Of a stretch of 64,000 nt of DNA, positions 1-8,405 are shown piece by piece; position 1 is the stretch's first letter; the number at the start of each line of letters is the position of its first letter. Position numbers and translations under genes: made by a program. Origin of the DNA: Calothrix brevissima NIES-22 (GTDB lineage: Bacteria; Cyanobacteriota; Cyanobacteriia; Cyanobacteriales; Nostocaceae); assembly GCF_002367995.1 (NCBI RefSeq), contig NZ_AP018207.1, positions 1,693,501 to 1,757,500 on the forward strand, written 5' to 3'. Below the pieces are notes generated by a model that was given only the letters and a program-made list of their open reading frames with translations, was not told where the DNA came from and did no database searches.

Positions 1-1544
1 GTAAAGTTTACCTCCTGGGTGCGGGGCCGGGAGATGTAGCATATCTAACAGTAAAAGCCGATTATCTCTTACAACAAGCGCAGGTATTGGTATACGATGC
101 CCTAGTAGATGAGCAATTATTGCAGCGCGTCGCAGATGATTGTCTCAAGTTAGATGTGGGGAAACGTGGCGGTAAACCCAGTACACCCCAAGCAGAAATT
201 AATCAGTTATTAGTCAACTACTGTCAGCAGGGTAAACAAGTTGTAAGACTAAAATCAGGCGATCCGTTTATTTTTGGGCGCTGTACTGCGGAAATTCAGG
301 CTTTAAAAGCGGCTGGCTGTGCATTTGAAGTAGTACCGGGTATTTCCTCCGCTTTAGCTGCACCGTTACTCGCAGGAATTCCCCTCACAGATCCAGTTTT
401 CAGCCGTTGTTTTGCAGTTTTAACCGCTCACGAACCAGAAGCTTTAGACTGGGAAGCCTTATCTAGGCTAGAAACATTAGTAATTTTGATGGGCGGACAA
501 CATCTAGCTGAGATTATACATCGGCTAATTCGTCAAGGGCGATCGCGTCTCACACCAATAGCCATTATCCGGTGGGCAGGAACAGTTAATCAACAAATTT
601 GGACAGGAGAACTGGGAAATATTTTAGAAATAACCTCTGGTTTATCGCTTTCACCCGTGGTAATTGTCATTGGTGAGGTAGTTGGGCTACGGAATTACCT
701 CCAACCTGAGAAAATAACCTCAGAGCAGTTAATTCTTCCAACCATGACAGCTAATTCCCAACTTCCCCTCAATGGTAAAACAATCTTAGTCACCCGTGCG
801 GCGGGACAATCTAGCCAATTTTGCGATCGCCTGACAGATGCAGGTGCTAAAGTGATTGAAATGCCGACTTTAGAAATTGGCCCCCCTGCAAGTTGGCAAG
901 CCTTAGATAATGCGATCGCAAATTTAACTGACTTTGATTGGTTAATTCTCACCTCTACCAACGGCGTAGACTACTTTTTTGACAGATTAACCGCACTCGG
1001 TAAAGATAGCCGTCATCTAGCTAATGTGAAAATAGCCGTAGTTGGCGAGAAAACAGCCCAAAGTTTAAAAAAACGCGGTTTGCAACCCGATTTTATTCCC
1101 CCTAATTTTGTTGCTGATTCCTTAGTCGAACACTTTCCCGAACAATTATTAGGTAAAAAAGTATTATTTCCCAGAGTTGAAAGTGGCGGCAGAGAAGTTT
1201 TAGTCAAGGAATTAACAGCAAAGCAAGCACAAGTCATCGAAGTTCCCGCTTATCAATCTTGCTGTCCGACTAATATTCCCGCAAGCGCAGAATTAGCCCT
1301 AAAAAATCACGAAGTAGATATAATTACCTTTGCCAGTTCTAAAACAGTGCAATTTTTCTGCCAATTAATTAATAGCAGATTCCCCAGTATTGCAGATGTA
1401 TTAGCCGGAGTTTGTATCGCCTCCATCGGCCCCCAAACCTCCAAAACCTGTCATGATTTACTCGGAAGAGTCGATGTAGAAGCCGAAGAATATACCCTAG
1501 ATGGCTTAACCCAAGCATTAATTATCTGGGCGAAAGGAGAATAG
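1..1544 (+). CDS. cobA-hemD: Uroporphyrinogen-III C-methyltransferase / uroporphyrinogen-III synthase fusion (5' truncated by window)
   Basis: The open frame runs in from the left edge (first full codon at base 3), so the start codon is outside the window. The first visible residues contain LLGAGPGD, the glycine-rich N-terminal motif of SAM-dependent uroporphyrinogen methyltransferases, followed by KSGDPFIFGR and VPGISSALAAPLLAGIPLT, also family signatures. After a linker near base 750 a second domain begins (GKTILVTRAAGQSSQF, TSTNGVDYFF, VGEKTAQSL), which matches uroporphyrinogen-III synthase (HemD). The product would cyclise hydroxymethylbilane to uroporphyrinogen III and methylate it to precorrin-2, at the branch from heme/chlorophyll to siroheme and cobalamin. 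Fusions of these two activities are known in bacteria. Both domains look complete from the edge onward. The stop is followed at once by a 9-bp repeat array. Confidence 0.93.
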   Translation, partial: KVYLLGAGPGDVAYLTVKADYLLQQAQVLVYDALVDEQLLQRVADDCLKLDVGKRGGKPSTPQAEINQLLVNYCQQGKQVVRLKSGDPFIFGRCTAEIQALKAAGCAFEVVPGISSALAAPLLAGIPLTDPVFSRCFAVLTAHEPEALDWEALSRLETLVILMGGQHLAEIIHRLIRQGRSRLTPIAIIRWAGTVNQQIWTGELGNILEITSGLSLSPVVIVIGEVVGLRNYLQPEKITSEQLILPTMTANSQLPLNGKTILVTRAAGQSSQFCDRLTDAGAKVIEMPTLEIGPPASWQALDNAIANLTDFDWLILTSTNGVDYFFDRLTALGKDSRHLANVKIAVVGEKTAQSLKKRGLQPDFIPPNFVADSLVEHFPEQLLGKKVLFPRVESGGREVLVKELTAKQAQVIEVPAYQSCCPTNIPASAELALKNHEVDIITFASSKTVQFFCQLINSRFPSIADVLAGVCIASIGPQTSKTCHDLLGRVDVEAEEYTLDGLTQALIIWAKGE

Positions 1545-1588
1545 GACAAGGGAGATAAGGAGGACAAGGGGGACAAGGGGGACAAGAA
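1543..1588. repeat. 9-bp tandem repeat (GACAAGGGG-type)
   Basis: Four to five imperfect copies of GACAAGGGG/GACAAGGAG follow directly on the cobA-hemD stop. The same nonamer recurs near 11.2, 15.4, 38.2 and 57.3 kb. It is a short tandemly repeated repetitive sequence typical of Nostocales. Confidence 0.85.
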
Positions 1589-1610
1589 GAATGACAAATG
1601 AATCTTGTAC

Positions 1611-1630
1611 AGACGCGATTCATCGCGTCT
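1611..1630. repeat. Palindrome AGACGCGAT-TC-ATCGCGTCT
   Basis: Perfect 9-bp arms with a 2-bp centre. Related palindromes with the same arms occur near 8174, 15488 and 20567, so this is a dispersed family and not a site specific to this gene pair. Confidence 0.8.
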
Positions 1631-1631
1631 C

Positions 1632-1710
1632 TGACAACTGACAACTGACAACTGACAACTGACAACTGACAACTGACAACTGACAACTGACAACTGACAA
1701 CTGACAACTG
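1632..1710. repeat. Heptamer array (TGACAAC)n upstream of coaE
   Basis: About eleven near-perfect copies of the 7-mer TGACAAC end only a few bases before the coaE ATG. They fill the space where a ribosome binding site would be, and no purine-rich Shine-Dalgarno is visible. Confidence 0.93.
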
Positions 1711-1714
1711 ACCA

Positions 1715-2305
1715 ATGACCAATCGCATTATCGGCTTAACTGGAGGTATCGCCACAGGTAAAACTACTGTCGCTGATTATTTGGCTAATGCTTATAATCT
1801 GCCGATTTTTGACGCAGATATTTATGCTAGAGATGCAGTAACGGTAGGTTCGCCAATCTTAAATGCGATCGCTCAACGTTATGGTACAGATATTCTACTC
1901 CCAGATGGCAGCCTTAACCGTCCTAAATTGGGGGAAATTATTTTTGCCCGTCCAGAAGAACGCAGTTGGGTAGAGGGTATAATTCATCCTTACGTAGGCG
2001 ATCGCTTTCGTCAAGGAATTGCCCAATCTTCTGCACCCACATTAGTCTTAGTCATCCCCCTACTGTTTGAAGCCAAGCTAACTCATTTAATGACGGAAAT
2101 CTGGGTAGTATCTTGTTCTCCATCTCAGCAGTTGCAAAGATTAATGCAGCGCAATCACTTAACCCAAGAACAAGCACAGGCGCGAATTAATAGCCAAATG
2201 TCTCTTGCAGAAAAAGCAGATCTCGCAGATGTGGTGTTAGATAATTCCTCTACACTAAAAATATTACTACAACAGGTAGATAATGCTTTGGTAAAAGGTA
2301 GCTAA
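1715..2305 (+). CDS. coaE: Dephospho-CoA kinase
   Basis: Catalyses the last step of coenzyme A synthesis, ATP-dependent phosphorylation of the 3'-OH of dephospho-CoA, in the cytoplasm. The 196-residue length is normal for the family. The N-terminus has the P-loop GLTGGIATGKTT, followed by DADIYARDAV, the DAD motif of CoaE, and later a lid-like region (QRNHLTQEQAQARI). The ATG at 1715 is the only sensible start because it places the P-loop at residue 7. No Shine-Dalgarno is visible: the leader is the heptamer array. It probably forms its own unit or reads through from cobA-hemD, since the 170-bp gap is entirely repeats and a palindrome. Confidence 0.95.
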   Translation: MTNRIIGLTGGIATGKTTVADYLANAYNLPIFDADIYARDAVTVGSPILNAIAQRYGTDILLPDGSLNRPKLGEIIFARPEERSWVEGIIHPYVGDRFRQGIAQSSAPTLVLVIPLLFEAKLTHLMTEIWVVSCSPSQQLQRLMQRNHLTQEQAQARINSQMSLAEKADLADVVLDNSSTLKILLQQVDNALVKGS

Positions 2306-2336
2306 TTTAATAATTCAATTTTATTTTTACTTGCAT

Positions 2337-2358
2337 GTGACAGTCCAATTACTGTCAC
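2337..2358. terminator. Hairpin downstream of coaE
   Basis: GTGACAGT and ACTGTCAC form an 8-bp stem with a 6-nt loop, 31 bp after the coaE stop. There is no clear T-run, so it is only a probable terminator. Confidence 0.5.
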
Positions 2359-3042
2359 TTAAAATACAAAATTAATTGTAAATCTGTTACTTTACCACAT
2401 TTACCAGCAATATACTGATTTTTTGATTAGATTGATATAAATCTTGGTATTTTCACAGTAGACGAAGATATTAACTAGGTTGTAAACTGTTGGATAATCG
2501 AGCATCTATATTGAGGGTATCAAGCTAAATATAACCAAATTAACCCTAGTATTAGACATGATATAGGGGTCAGAGGCAAGCAAAGCAATGGTTAAAATAT
2601 AGCTTCATTAACCCAAGATTAATTTTTTCGGGTACTGACTTTTACAAATCCGCAATAAACATAACCAGACTATATTTGGTGAATTTTTACCTAATATATC
2701 CGCAGTTACTTGTTTACTGATACATAAAATCATCTCTCGATTTTATCGGTATCTAATTGAATTTTTGCAGATGTGATTTTTGCTAATTAAAGCAGTTATT
2801 ACCAAATATCATCAGGTTTTATTAAGCATAAATATACTTACGTGGTAGGCAATAATCAAGTAAGAAATTTTTGTCTGTGACTAATCATCTAGATGTAATT
2901 TCTTTGTCAAAAAGAATTTTTTTCTATCGGAGGAAATATTAGATTAAATTAGATATTATCAAAAACAAAGCTTTTAACATCTAATTTTTGATTGTTAATA
3001 CTATTAACAACTGGTGCTTAAAAATAATTGGAGAACTCACTT
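2359..3042. other. AT-rich intergenic region without a recognisable gene
   Basis: About 680 bp of AT-rich DNA. I found no supported ORF, RNA gene or known repeat. It should hold the promoter of the small secreted protein gene that follows, but I cannot name a convincing -35/-10 pair. Confidence 0.6.
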
Positions 3043-3369
3043 ATGTCTTTAATTAAAACAGGTATTAATTTCACCTTTATTTTATTCAGTGTGTTCTTAC
3101 CAATACGTTCTTTTGGCAAAGACTTAAAACTCACTCATAAAGTACATGATTATAGCCAATTAGTTGCGGGAAAAGATTACATCTTGGAAATTATCGACGA
3201 AGGTATGAAAGCTTACATGACCGCAACAGGCAAAGGTATTAAACCCCAAGATTATATTATTTTACAATCTAACTCTCAAAATTATCGCTATAAAATTGAG
3301 TCAATCGATTACTATGCCGATCCATCCGATATGTGGATGGCGTTACTCAAGAAAGTCAGATTTGAGTAA
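3043..3369 (+). CDS. Small exported hypothetical protein
   Basis: Encodes 108 residues from the ATG at 3043. A TTG 15 bp upstream is in frame, but the ATG is preceded by GGAG at 3030-3033, a good ribosome binding site, so it is preferred. The first 25 residues are a signal peptide (basic KTG, then hydrophobic INFTFILFSVFLPI, then SFG). The mature part is polar, with the segment YNKIESIDYYADPSDMW-like near the C-terminus. I recognise no family. It is monocistronic, with a long AT-rich region before it and a strong bidirectional terminator after it. Confidence 0.7.
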   Translation: MSLIKTGINFTFILFSVFLPIRSFGKDLKLTHKVHDYSQLVAGKDYILEIIDEGMKAYMTATGKGIKPQDYIILQSNSQNYRYKIESIDYYADPSDMWMALLKKVRFE

Positions 3370-3380
3370 TTAATCTATAA

Positions 3381-3413
3381 TTTTATCTGGTGAGCAATGC
3401 TCACCAGATAAAA
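3381..3413. terminator. Bidirectional terminator between convergent genes
   Basis: A near-perfect inverted repeat with 16-bp arms. The left arm starts TTTTATCTGGTGAGC and the right arm ends GCTCACCAGATAAAA. It lies 11 bp after the stop of the plus-strand gene and 6 bp before the stop of the minus-strand gene. A-rich and T-rich ends supply a U-tract in both directions. Confidence 0.9.
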
Positions 3414-3419
3414 TGCTGT

Positions 3420-4823
3420 TTATTGAAGATTCACTAAAAAATGGGCAATTAAGCTATTTCTTTCATAGGAAAGTAAGTAAAGATGTAGCAGATTTGGGTT
3501 ATCTTTATCTAAATGCATAATTGTCCCATCAACGCCTAATTGGTGATGATTAATCCAGCGATTTTGAGAATCTAACAGCACGCTAAAATATGGATTATCA
3601 TCGGGATGTTTCTTGTTTAAGTCTGCGTAGCTTTGCATAAATGGCGGTAATCCTATACCCAATGGCATGGATAAGCCTTTAGCATAATCAGCAATTGGTA
3701 ATTTCGGTAACTCTTGTAAGTTAAACCCACTAATTATTAATTTATTCTTTTCCCCTGTTTTAGTATCGGTAAATAACAACTCAAGTTCCTGTAAATTGGC
3801 TTGATTATTCACAGACTTTACATTCCGTAAAATACCTTTCTCAAATTTACCAATTCGCCAATATTGAGTATTCCAAGGTTGGGTGGGTTGATAAAATCCT
3901 GGCGCGCGAAAGGTTGCAAATTGGATTTCGCGTTGATTGTTGTAAAAATCTCGCCAAGTTGTCAGGTTTTTGGTAAGTGTAGTTCTAATTTTTCTCGTCT
4001 GTTCTCCAGCAGAAATGATTCTTTCATCTAAAGGAAAGGTGATATTAGCTGGTTTTTCATCAATTACAGTTCGCAGGAGATTATTTTTAATTACAGCATG
4101 GCTTGGTTCTTGCCAATGTTCTAATTGCCACCAATAATCCCAATAGGAAATTTTATTGTTACTTTCAAAGAGGTTTTTGTAATATCCTAAGGGGAAAGTA
4201 AACCAACCTTGATAGTACAAAGATTTATTGTTATCCTCTTTCGTAAATAGTGCTACTTCCCAATAACCAGCATTTAAGCAATTGTTGCTTAAGGCAATTT
4301 CGGTAAGGTTTTGTTTTTCAAAACCATCGCCGCCAGTAATTTCTATATTTTCGGAATTAGCAGGAAAACTTACCTGCTGTCGGTTCCATTCTCGCTCAAT
4401 TAAAGCTATTAATTCTAAATCTTTATCTTTTTTCACCCATTCTGGTACTTTAGGTACAAGTAATTGTAGGTCAACATTTTTGATAATTATCTTTGCTGTT
4501 TTGCTGTTGGTTGGTTCTATGACAAAATCAAAGCGGGTAGCATCTTTTTTGATAATAGTTAATTTACGATTAGCATATCTTTGGTAATTTTTACTGAGTA
4601 AAGCCGGATTAGCCGGATAATCAGCGTTAGAAAATTCTGTAAGTTTAACTGGCATTTTATTAGTAAATTTATACCTACCAGTAAACCAGAAACCACCTAA
4701 AGCCAGTAAAGCAAAAAATACAATTAAGGAAGTAAAGCCGATTGTCTTTTTGGTAAGTCTGAAATTAAATCTGCTCAATAGGGAATGAATGGCGCTGCTT
4801 TGCGTCTCGGAAGTTTTATTCAT
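3420..4823 (-). CDS. Membrane-anchored hypothetical protein
   Basis: Encodes 467 residues. One transmembrane helix lies near residues 29-50 (IGFTSLIVFFALLALGGFWF) after a basic cytoplasmic head. A long soluble part follows, rich in W and aromatic residues (ISYWDYWWQLEHWQEPSH), and is predicted to be extracytoplasmic. I do not recognise a catalytic motif or named family. The pattern of a TM anchor plus a 400-residue domain suggests a cell-envelope protein. It is transcribed convergently with the small exported protein and ends at the shared terminator. It has no HIP1 sites and is AT-rich compared with tldD next door, a weak hint of different constraint or origin. Confidence 0.75.
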   Translation of the reverse strand: MNKTSETQSSAIHSLLSRFNFRLTKKTIGFTSLIVFFALLALGGFWFTGRYKFTNKMPVKLTEFSNADYPANPALLSKNYQRYANRKLTIIKKDATRFDFVIEPTNSKTAKIIIKNVDLQLLVPKVPEWVKKDKDLELIALIEREWNRQQVSFPANSENIEITGGDGFEKQNLTEIALSNNCLNAGYWEVALFTKEDNNKSLYYQGWFTFPLGYYKNLFESNNKISYWDYWWQLEHWQEPSHAVIKNNLLRTVIDEKPANITFPLDERIISAGEQTRKIRTTLTKNLTTWRDFYNNQREIQFATFRAPGFYQPTQPWNTQYWRIGKFEKGILRNVKSVNNQANLQELELLFTDTKTGEKNKLIISGFNLQELPKLPIADYAKGLSMPLGIGLPPFMQSYADLNKKHPDDNPYFSVLLDSQNRWINHHQLGVDGTIMHLDKDNPNLLHLYLLSYERNSLIAHFLVNLQ

Positions 4824-4991
4824 TACTCAACTACCTCTCACACTAAATCCTGTTAACAGTAGGGAAAATTTTGATGAGCAGTTTTCCCTCTGTTAGTTAA
4901 TTGCTGATACAAATACAACAGGATTTACGCAGAGCATTACCAAGTCAAATATAGGATGTGTTTGCCCTATTCTTAACAGCATAGCTTACAG

Positions 4992-5038
4992 ATTCGTAAT
5001 TCGTAATTCGTAATTATTAATCATTAATTACGAATTAC
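4992..5038. repeat. Heptamer repeat/hairpin (TTCGTAA)
   Basis: Three copies of TTCGTAA run into ATTATTAATCATTAATTACGAATTAC, written here only as its parts TTCGTAATTA and TAATTACGAA, which pair as a stem. It lies just 3' of the tldD stop (minus strand) and could act as its terminator. Relatives occur at 46385-46410 and 47556-47600. Confidence 0.75.
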
Positions 5039-5045
5039 AAATTTT

Positions 5046-6458
5046 TTAACTTTCGCCACCAACTACTACGTCACGAATTCGTAAACTAGGGCCACCACAA
5101 CCTACGGGTAAACCATTTTGTCCACCTTTACCACAACCGCCAGATTCATCCCAGTAAAAGTCATCACCAATGGCTTCGATATCAGCTAATGTTTGAAAAA
5201 CGTTACCGGAAAGGGTGACATCTCGCACAGGTTCGGCTATTTTACCGTTTCTAATCATCCAGGCTTCGCCAGCACTAAAGGTAAACATTTCGCCATTAGT
5301 CATTCCACCTAACCAATTACGAGCATATACGCCTTCTTTGATGTTAGTAAATAAGTCTGCAACTGGTGTTTTACCGCGTTCAATCCAGGTATTTGTCATC
5401 CGCACTATGGGCATAAAATGATAATTTAAACACCGTGCATTACCTGTGGGTGTTTCATCTAATTTGCCGGCGGTTTCACGAGAATGCAAGCGTCCGACTA
5501 ATACACCATCTTTAATTAGTTGGGTGGTGGTGGCTGGCGTACCTTCGTCATCGTAAAAATAACTACCACGATGTCCTGCTGGTGCTGCACCATCAAAGAT
5601 TTGCAATTCTTCGGGGCCAAATCTTCTACCGATGGTCATAACCTCTAATAAATCTGGGTTTTCGTAAGCCATGTCTGCTTCCGAAAGATGTCCAAAGGCT
5701 TCGTGGACGAATAAACCTGTAAGTATGGGGTCGATGACGACGGTATAAGTATTACCTTTGACTGGTGGTAAAGTTAAGGACGCGATCGCTCTTTGCGCTG
5801 CACTCTTAACTTGTGTGTCTAAATTGGTTAAATCTTCGTAACCTTTGCGGGAACCGGTGGTTTCTCTCCCGGTTTGTACGGTTTCGCCATTTCTCGCTGT
5901 CGCTGCAAAGCGCATTTCCATATCCACCCAAGATTGCTCAATTAATGTTCCTTCAGAAGTGGCGAGGATAATTTTTTGGGCACTGTCAGCATAGCGGACT
6001 GAAGTTGTCGTAATTCGCGGATCGACGCTTTTGAGGACATCAGAATAGCGATCGCATAATTGTTTTTTCTGACTTAAAGAAATTTTGCGCGGATCTGTCC
6101 CCGTGAGGGGAAGCTGACATCTTGTTTGAACTGGATCTATCGGTGCGAGTACAGTTTCTTCATCACCTACCATGCGCGCAGCTGCGATCGCTTCTTCGAT
6201 CCGTTCTTGAATTGTTGAAAGTCGATTAAAACAGCTGAGTCCCCAGCCACCTTTATAACAAGCGCGAATATGTCCACCCATTGAGATACCTTCGCTCAAG
6301 GTTTCTACCTTGTCTCCCCGCAACAAGATATCTGTACCTTCTGCTTGTTCTAAGCGAATCATCAAGTAATCTACACGAGATGAGTAGCGGGAGATTAAAT
6401 CAGCAAGCAAATTTTGGACATCAGCAAGTTTGTTCGGCATTTCGGAGGTAGTAACCAT
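5046..6458 (-). CDS. tldD: TldD-family metallopeptidase
   Basis: Encodes 470 residues, the usual TldD length. The family zinc motif HEAFGH (HExxxH) is at residues 252-257, and the C-terminal glycine/cysteine segment ESGGCGKGGQNGLPVGCG is typical of TldD. In other bacteria TldD works with PmbA (TldE) as a heterodimeric protease that degrades unfolded or modified peptides, as in microcin B17 processing and CcdA turnover. No pmbA partner is in this window. The ATG at 6458 gives a normal N-terminus. It could be co-transcribed with the MoaD-like gene 106 bp upstream, but the spacing does not require it. Confidence 0.93.
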   Translation of the reverse strand: MVTTSEMPNKLADVQNLLADLISRYSSRVDYLMIRLEQAEGTDILLRGDKVETLSEGISMGGHIRACYKGGWGLSCFNRLSTIQERIEEAIAAARMVGDEETVLAPIDPVQTRCQLPLTGTDPRKISLSQKKQLCDRYSDVLKSVDPRITTTSVRYADSAQKIILATSEGTLIEQSWVDMEMRFAATARNGETVQTGRETTGSRKGYEDLTNLDTQVKSAAQRAIASLTLPPVKGNTYTVVIDPILTGLFVHEAFGHLSEADMAYENPDLLEVMTIGRRFGPEELQIFDGAAPAGHRGSYFYDDEGTPATTTQLIKDGVLVGRLHSRETAGKLDETPTGNARCLNYHFMPIVRMTNTWIERGKTPVADLFTNIKEGVYARNWLGGMTNGEMFTFSAGEAWMIRNGKIAEPVRDVTLSGNVFQTLADIEAIGDDFYWDESGGCGKGGQNGLPVGCGGPSLRIRDVVVGGES

Positions 6459-6564
6459 GAACCATCACCAACTGCAATTAGGGTGCAAATACTTCGAGCA
6501 ATATCTGCTACTCAATTACTAGTCTAAGGAATTTCCCTGGTTCCTGGCGATTCACCGGAATGAT

Positions 6565-6825
6565 TTAACCTCCGCTCACCGGTGGAATTAACACTACTTC
6601 ATCACCATTTTGTAAAATAGTATCTGGTTTCACAAATATCAGATTAATTCCATAGCGGGTAACATCTCGCCATTTGCTCAATTCTGGATGTTCCGCAATT
6701 AAGCGATCGCAGACTGCACTCACCGGTGTTTCATCGGGAAATGATAACACCAGTTCTGATTTTCCACAGGCTTCTTGATAGGCGGCAAATAGCTTGACGG
6801 TTATAGTAATTGCAGGATTAGACAT
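6565..6825 (-). CDS. MoaD/ThiS-family sulfur-carrier protein
   Basis: An 86-residue protein with the beta-grasp ubiquitin-like pattern, starting ITVKLFAAYQEACGKSE and ending PPVSGG. The terminal Gly-Gly is the residue pair that is adenylated and thiocarboxylated in MoaD/ThiS proteins. It may serve molybdopterin synthesis or another sulfur-transfer route. No moaE, moeB or thiG is nearby, so the pathway cannot be assigned from context. Confidence 0.85.
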   Translation of the reverse strand: MSNPAITITVKLFAAYQEACGKSELVLSFPDETPVSAVCDRLIAEHPELSKWRDVTRYGINLIFVKPDTILQNGDEVVLIPPVSGG

Positions 6826-7348
6826 ATTATTTATTATTTATTTTTCTCCAGACTTCAATCTGGAGATTTCTCGTTGTTAAATTACATTCTTCCTGAGAGG
6901 ACTAAGCCTGCGGCAGGTCATAATGTTTATGCTTTAGACTTGATGATGAAAGTCAAAATTTCTTGGAAATATAATACTACTTTATCTATCATGCAGTGAA
7001 ATTTTTTCTCTAGCAAACCAATGGATTGGGAGAAATTATTGGTGTAGTTAGGGATCTATTTCCTAGTGCTATTGTTTAAGCTTGAGAGCTATCCACAAAA
7101 AACCAAGAAGTGACAAGAAGTTTTTACAAATCTAATTAATATCGATAATTACTCAGATAGTGATTGTTCGCTAACACCCTAATATGGCAGTGATTTACCC
7201 ATACAGAGATTTTTTGTCCAAAAAATTGGCTGCTTATAGATTGGAGCCGCTCCCGGAATTAGGTATCTGCATTCATAGATTCAGATCTGTATTCATTAGG
7301 AAATACGATGGATAATTGTGTAACTAAACTCTGTAACATTTATATTTG
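6826..7348. other. Divergent intergenic region with one hairpin
   Basis: 520 bp between the MoaD-like gene (minus) and the binding-protein gene (plus). TCTCCAGA (6845-6852) and TCTGGAGA (6859-6866) form a clean 8-bp stem with a 6-nt loop just upstream of the MoaD start, a possible leader structure. I see no gene in the rest. Both promoters must lie here. Confidence 0.55.
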
Positions 7349-8155
7349 ATGACAGTGAAAGTAATTAAGTGGAAATGGCGTCAACTAATTTTGGGCTTCA
7401 TCTGTCTGCTATTAACGATTGCTTGTCATGGATTGTTGCAAACGAGTAGTATTAGCTCAAATTCTGGATGGAAAACGCTGAAAGTAGCTACAGATCCCAC
7501 TTTTGTACCCTTTGAGATGAAAAATGCTAATGGTAATCTTGAGGGGTTTGATATCGATTTGATGAATGCGATCGCTCAGGTAGCAGGTTTACAAGTGCAA
7601 TGGGAAAGTCTACCTTTTGACGGCATGATATCTACATTACAAGCCAAAAGAGTAGATGCAGCGATTAATGGGATTACCATTACCCCCGAACGCCAGAAAA
7701 CAATTTCCTTTTCTCGTCCTTATTTTAAAGCTGGATTGGCGATCGCAGTTCGCGCCAACAACCAAGATATTCAAGATATCAACAGCCTTAAGGGTAGAAA
7801 GATAGGCGTGCAAATCGGCTCAACAGGCGCAGATTTCGCCAAAACCATCGCTAACGCCAAAATTATTACCTTTAATTCCGGCCCTGATTTTTTTCAAGAC
7901 TTGCAAAATGGTAACGTTGATGCAGCAATTAGCGATGCCTTTGCTACATTGTATGCCATCAAAACCGGTCAACTCAAAGGTATTAAAGTTGTGAGTAATC
8001 TCCTGACAGAAGAATTTTATGGGATTGCTACACCCCACAATTCTCCTTATTTAGAGACAATTAACAAAGGCATAGGCACTTTATTGGCGAATGGTACCTA
8101 CGAGCAAATTTATCAAAAATGGTTTAACAGCAAACCGCCGAAGTTACCAAATTAG
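7349..8155 (+). CDS. Polar amino-acid-type ABC transporter substrate-binding protein
   Basis: A 268-residue family-3 periplasmic solute-binding protein (SBP_bac_3). The N-terminus has a basic start, then ILGFICLLLTIAC, a signal peptide ending in a Cys in a near-lipobox context, so it is probably a lipoprotein. The mature domain shows TDPTFVPFEMKNANGNLEGFDIDLMNAIA and FDGMISTLQAKRVDAAINGIT only as the family pattern of glutamine/arginine binders, with the ligand-binding R-x-x-x-I-x-F-S (ERQKTISFSRPY). No permease or ATPase genes adjoin, so it is an orphan binding protein that may feed a transporter elsewhere. A TTG directly before the ATG is an alternative start. Confidence 0.9.
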   Translation: MTVKVIKWKWRQLILGFICLLLTIACHGLLQTSSISSNSGWKTLKVATDPTFVPFEMKNANGNLEGFDIDLMNAIAQVAGLQVQWESLPFDGMISTLQAKRVDAAINGITITPERQKTISFSRPYFKAGLAIAVRANNQDIQDINSLKGRKIGVQIGSTGADFAKTIANAKIITFNSGPDFFQDLQNGNVDAAISDAFATLYAIKTGQLKGIKVVSNLLTEEFYGIATPHNSPYLETINKGIGTLLANGTYEQIYQKWFNSKPPKLPN

Positions 8156-8173
8156 TCAAAGACGCGATTAATC

Positions 8174-8197
8174 AGAGACGCGATTAATCGCGTCTCT
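8174..8197. repeat. 24-bp perfect palindrome of the GACGCGAT family
   Basis: Arms AGAGACGCGATT and AATCGCGTCTCT pair perfectly. A partial extra arm (AGACGCGATTAATC) lies just before it. It sits 18 bp after the binding-protein stop and may act as a terminator, but the same element occurs elsewhere as a dispersed repeat. Confidence 0.85.
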
Positions 8198-8250
8198 ACA
8201 ATTGTCATTTCCCTGATTATTCTTTTCCCCCTCTGCTTCCTCTGCTAATC

Positions 8251-8296
8251 AGGGCTGTTGACGGTTGACTGTTGACGGTTGACTGTTGACAGCCCT
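8251..8296. repeat. Heptamer array bracketed by inverted AGGGCTGT
   Basis: Alternating TTGACGG/TTGACTG heptamers lie between AGGGCTGT (8251-8258) and its exact reverse complement ACAGCCCT (8289-8296). Confidence 0.8.
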
Positions 8297-8405
8297 CACG
8301 ATGGATTGTGCAACTTAAAAGCAGAATAGCTTACTAAAGCCAATTACCTTTACTATAGAAAACGTAATCATTCTGTATATTTCGTTTCAAAATAGGAAAT
8401 CAGCA

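Noticed and set aside
1451..1755. Minus-strand frames reading VVSCQLS repeats
   Set aside because: Translations of the TGACAAC heptamer array.
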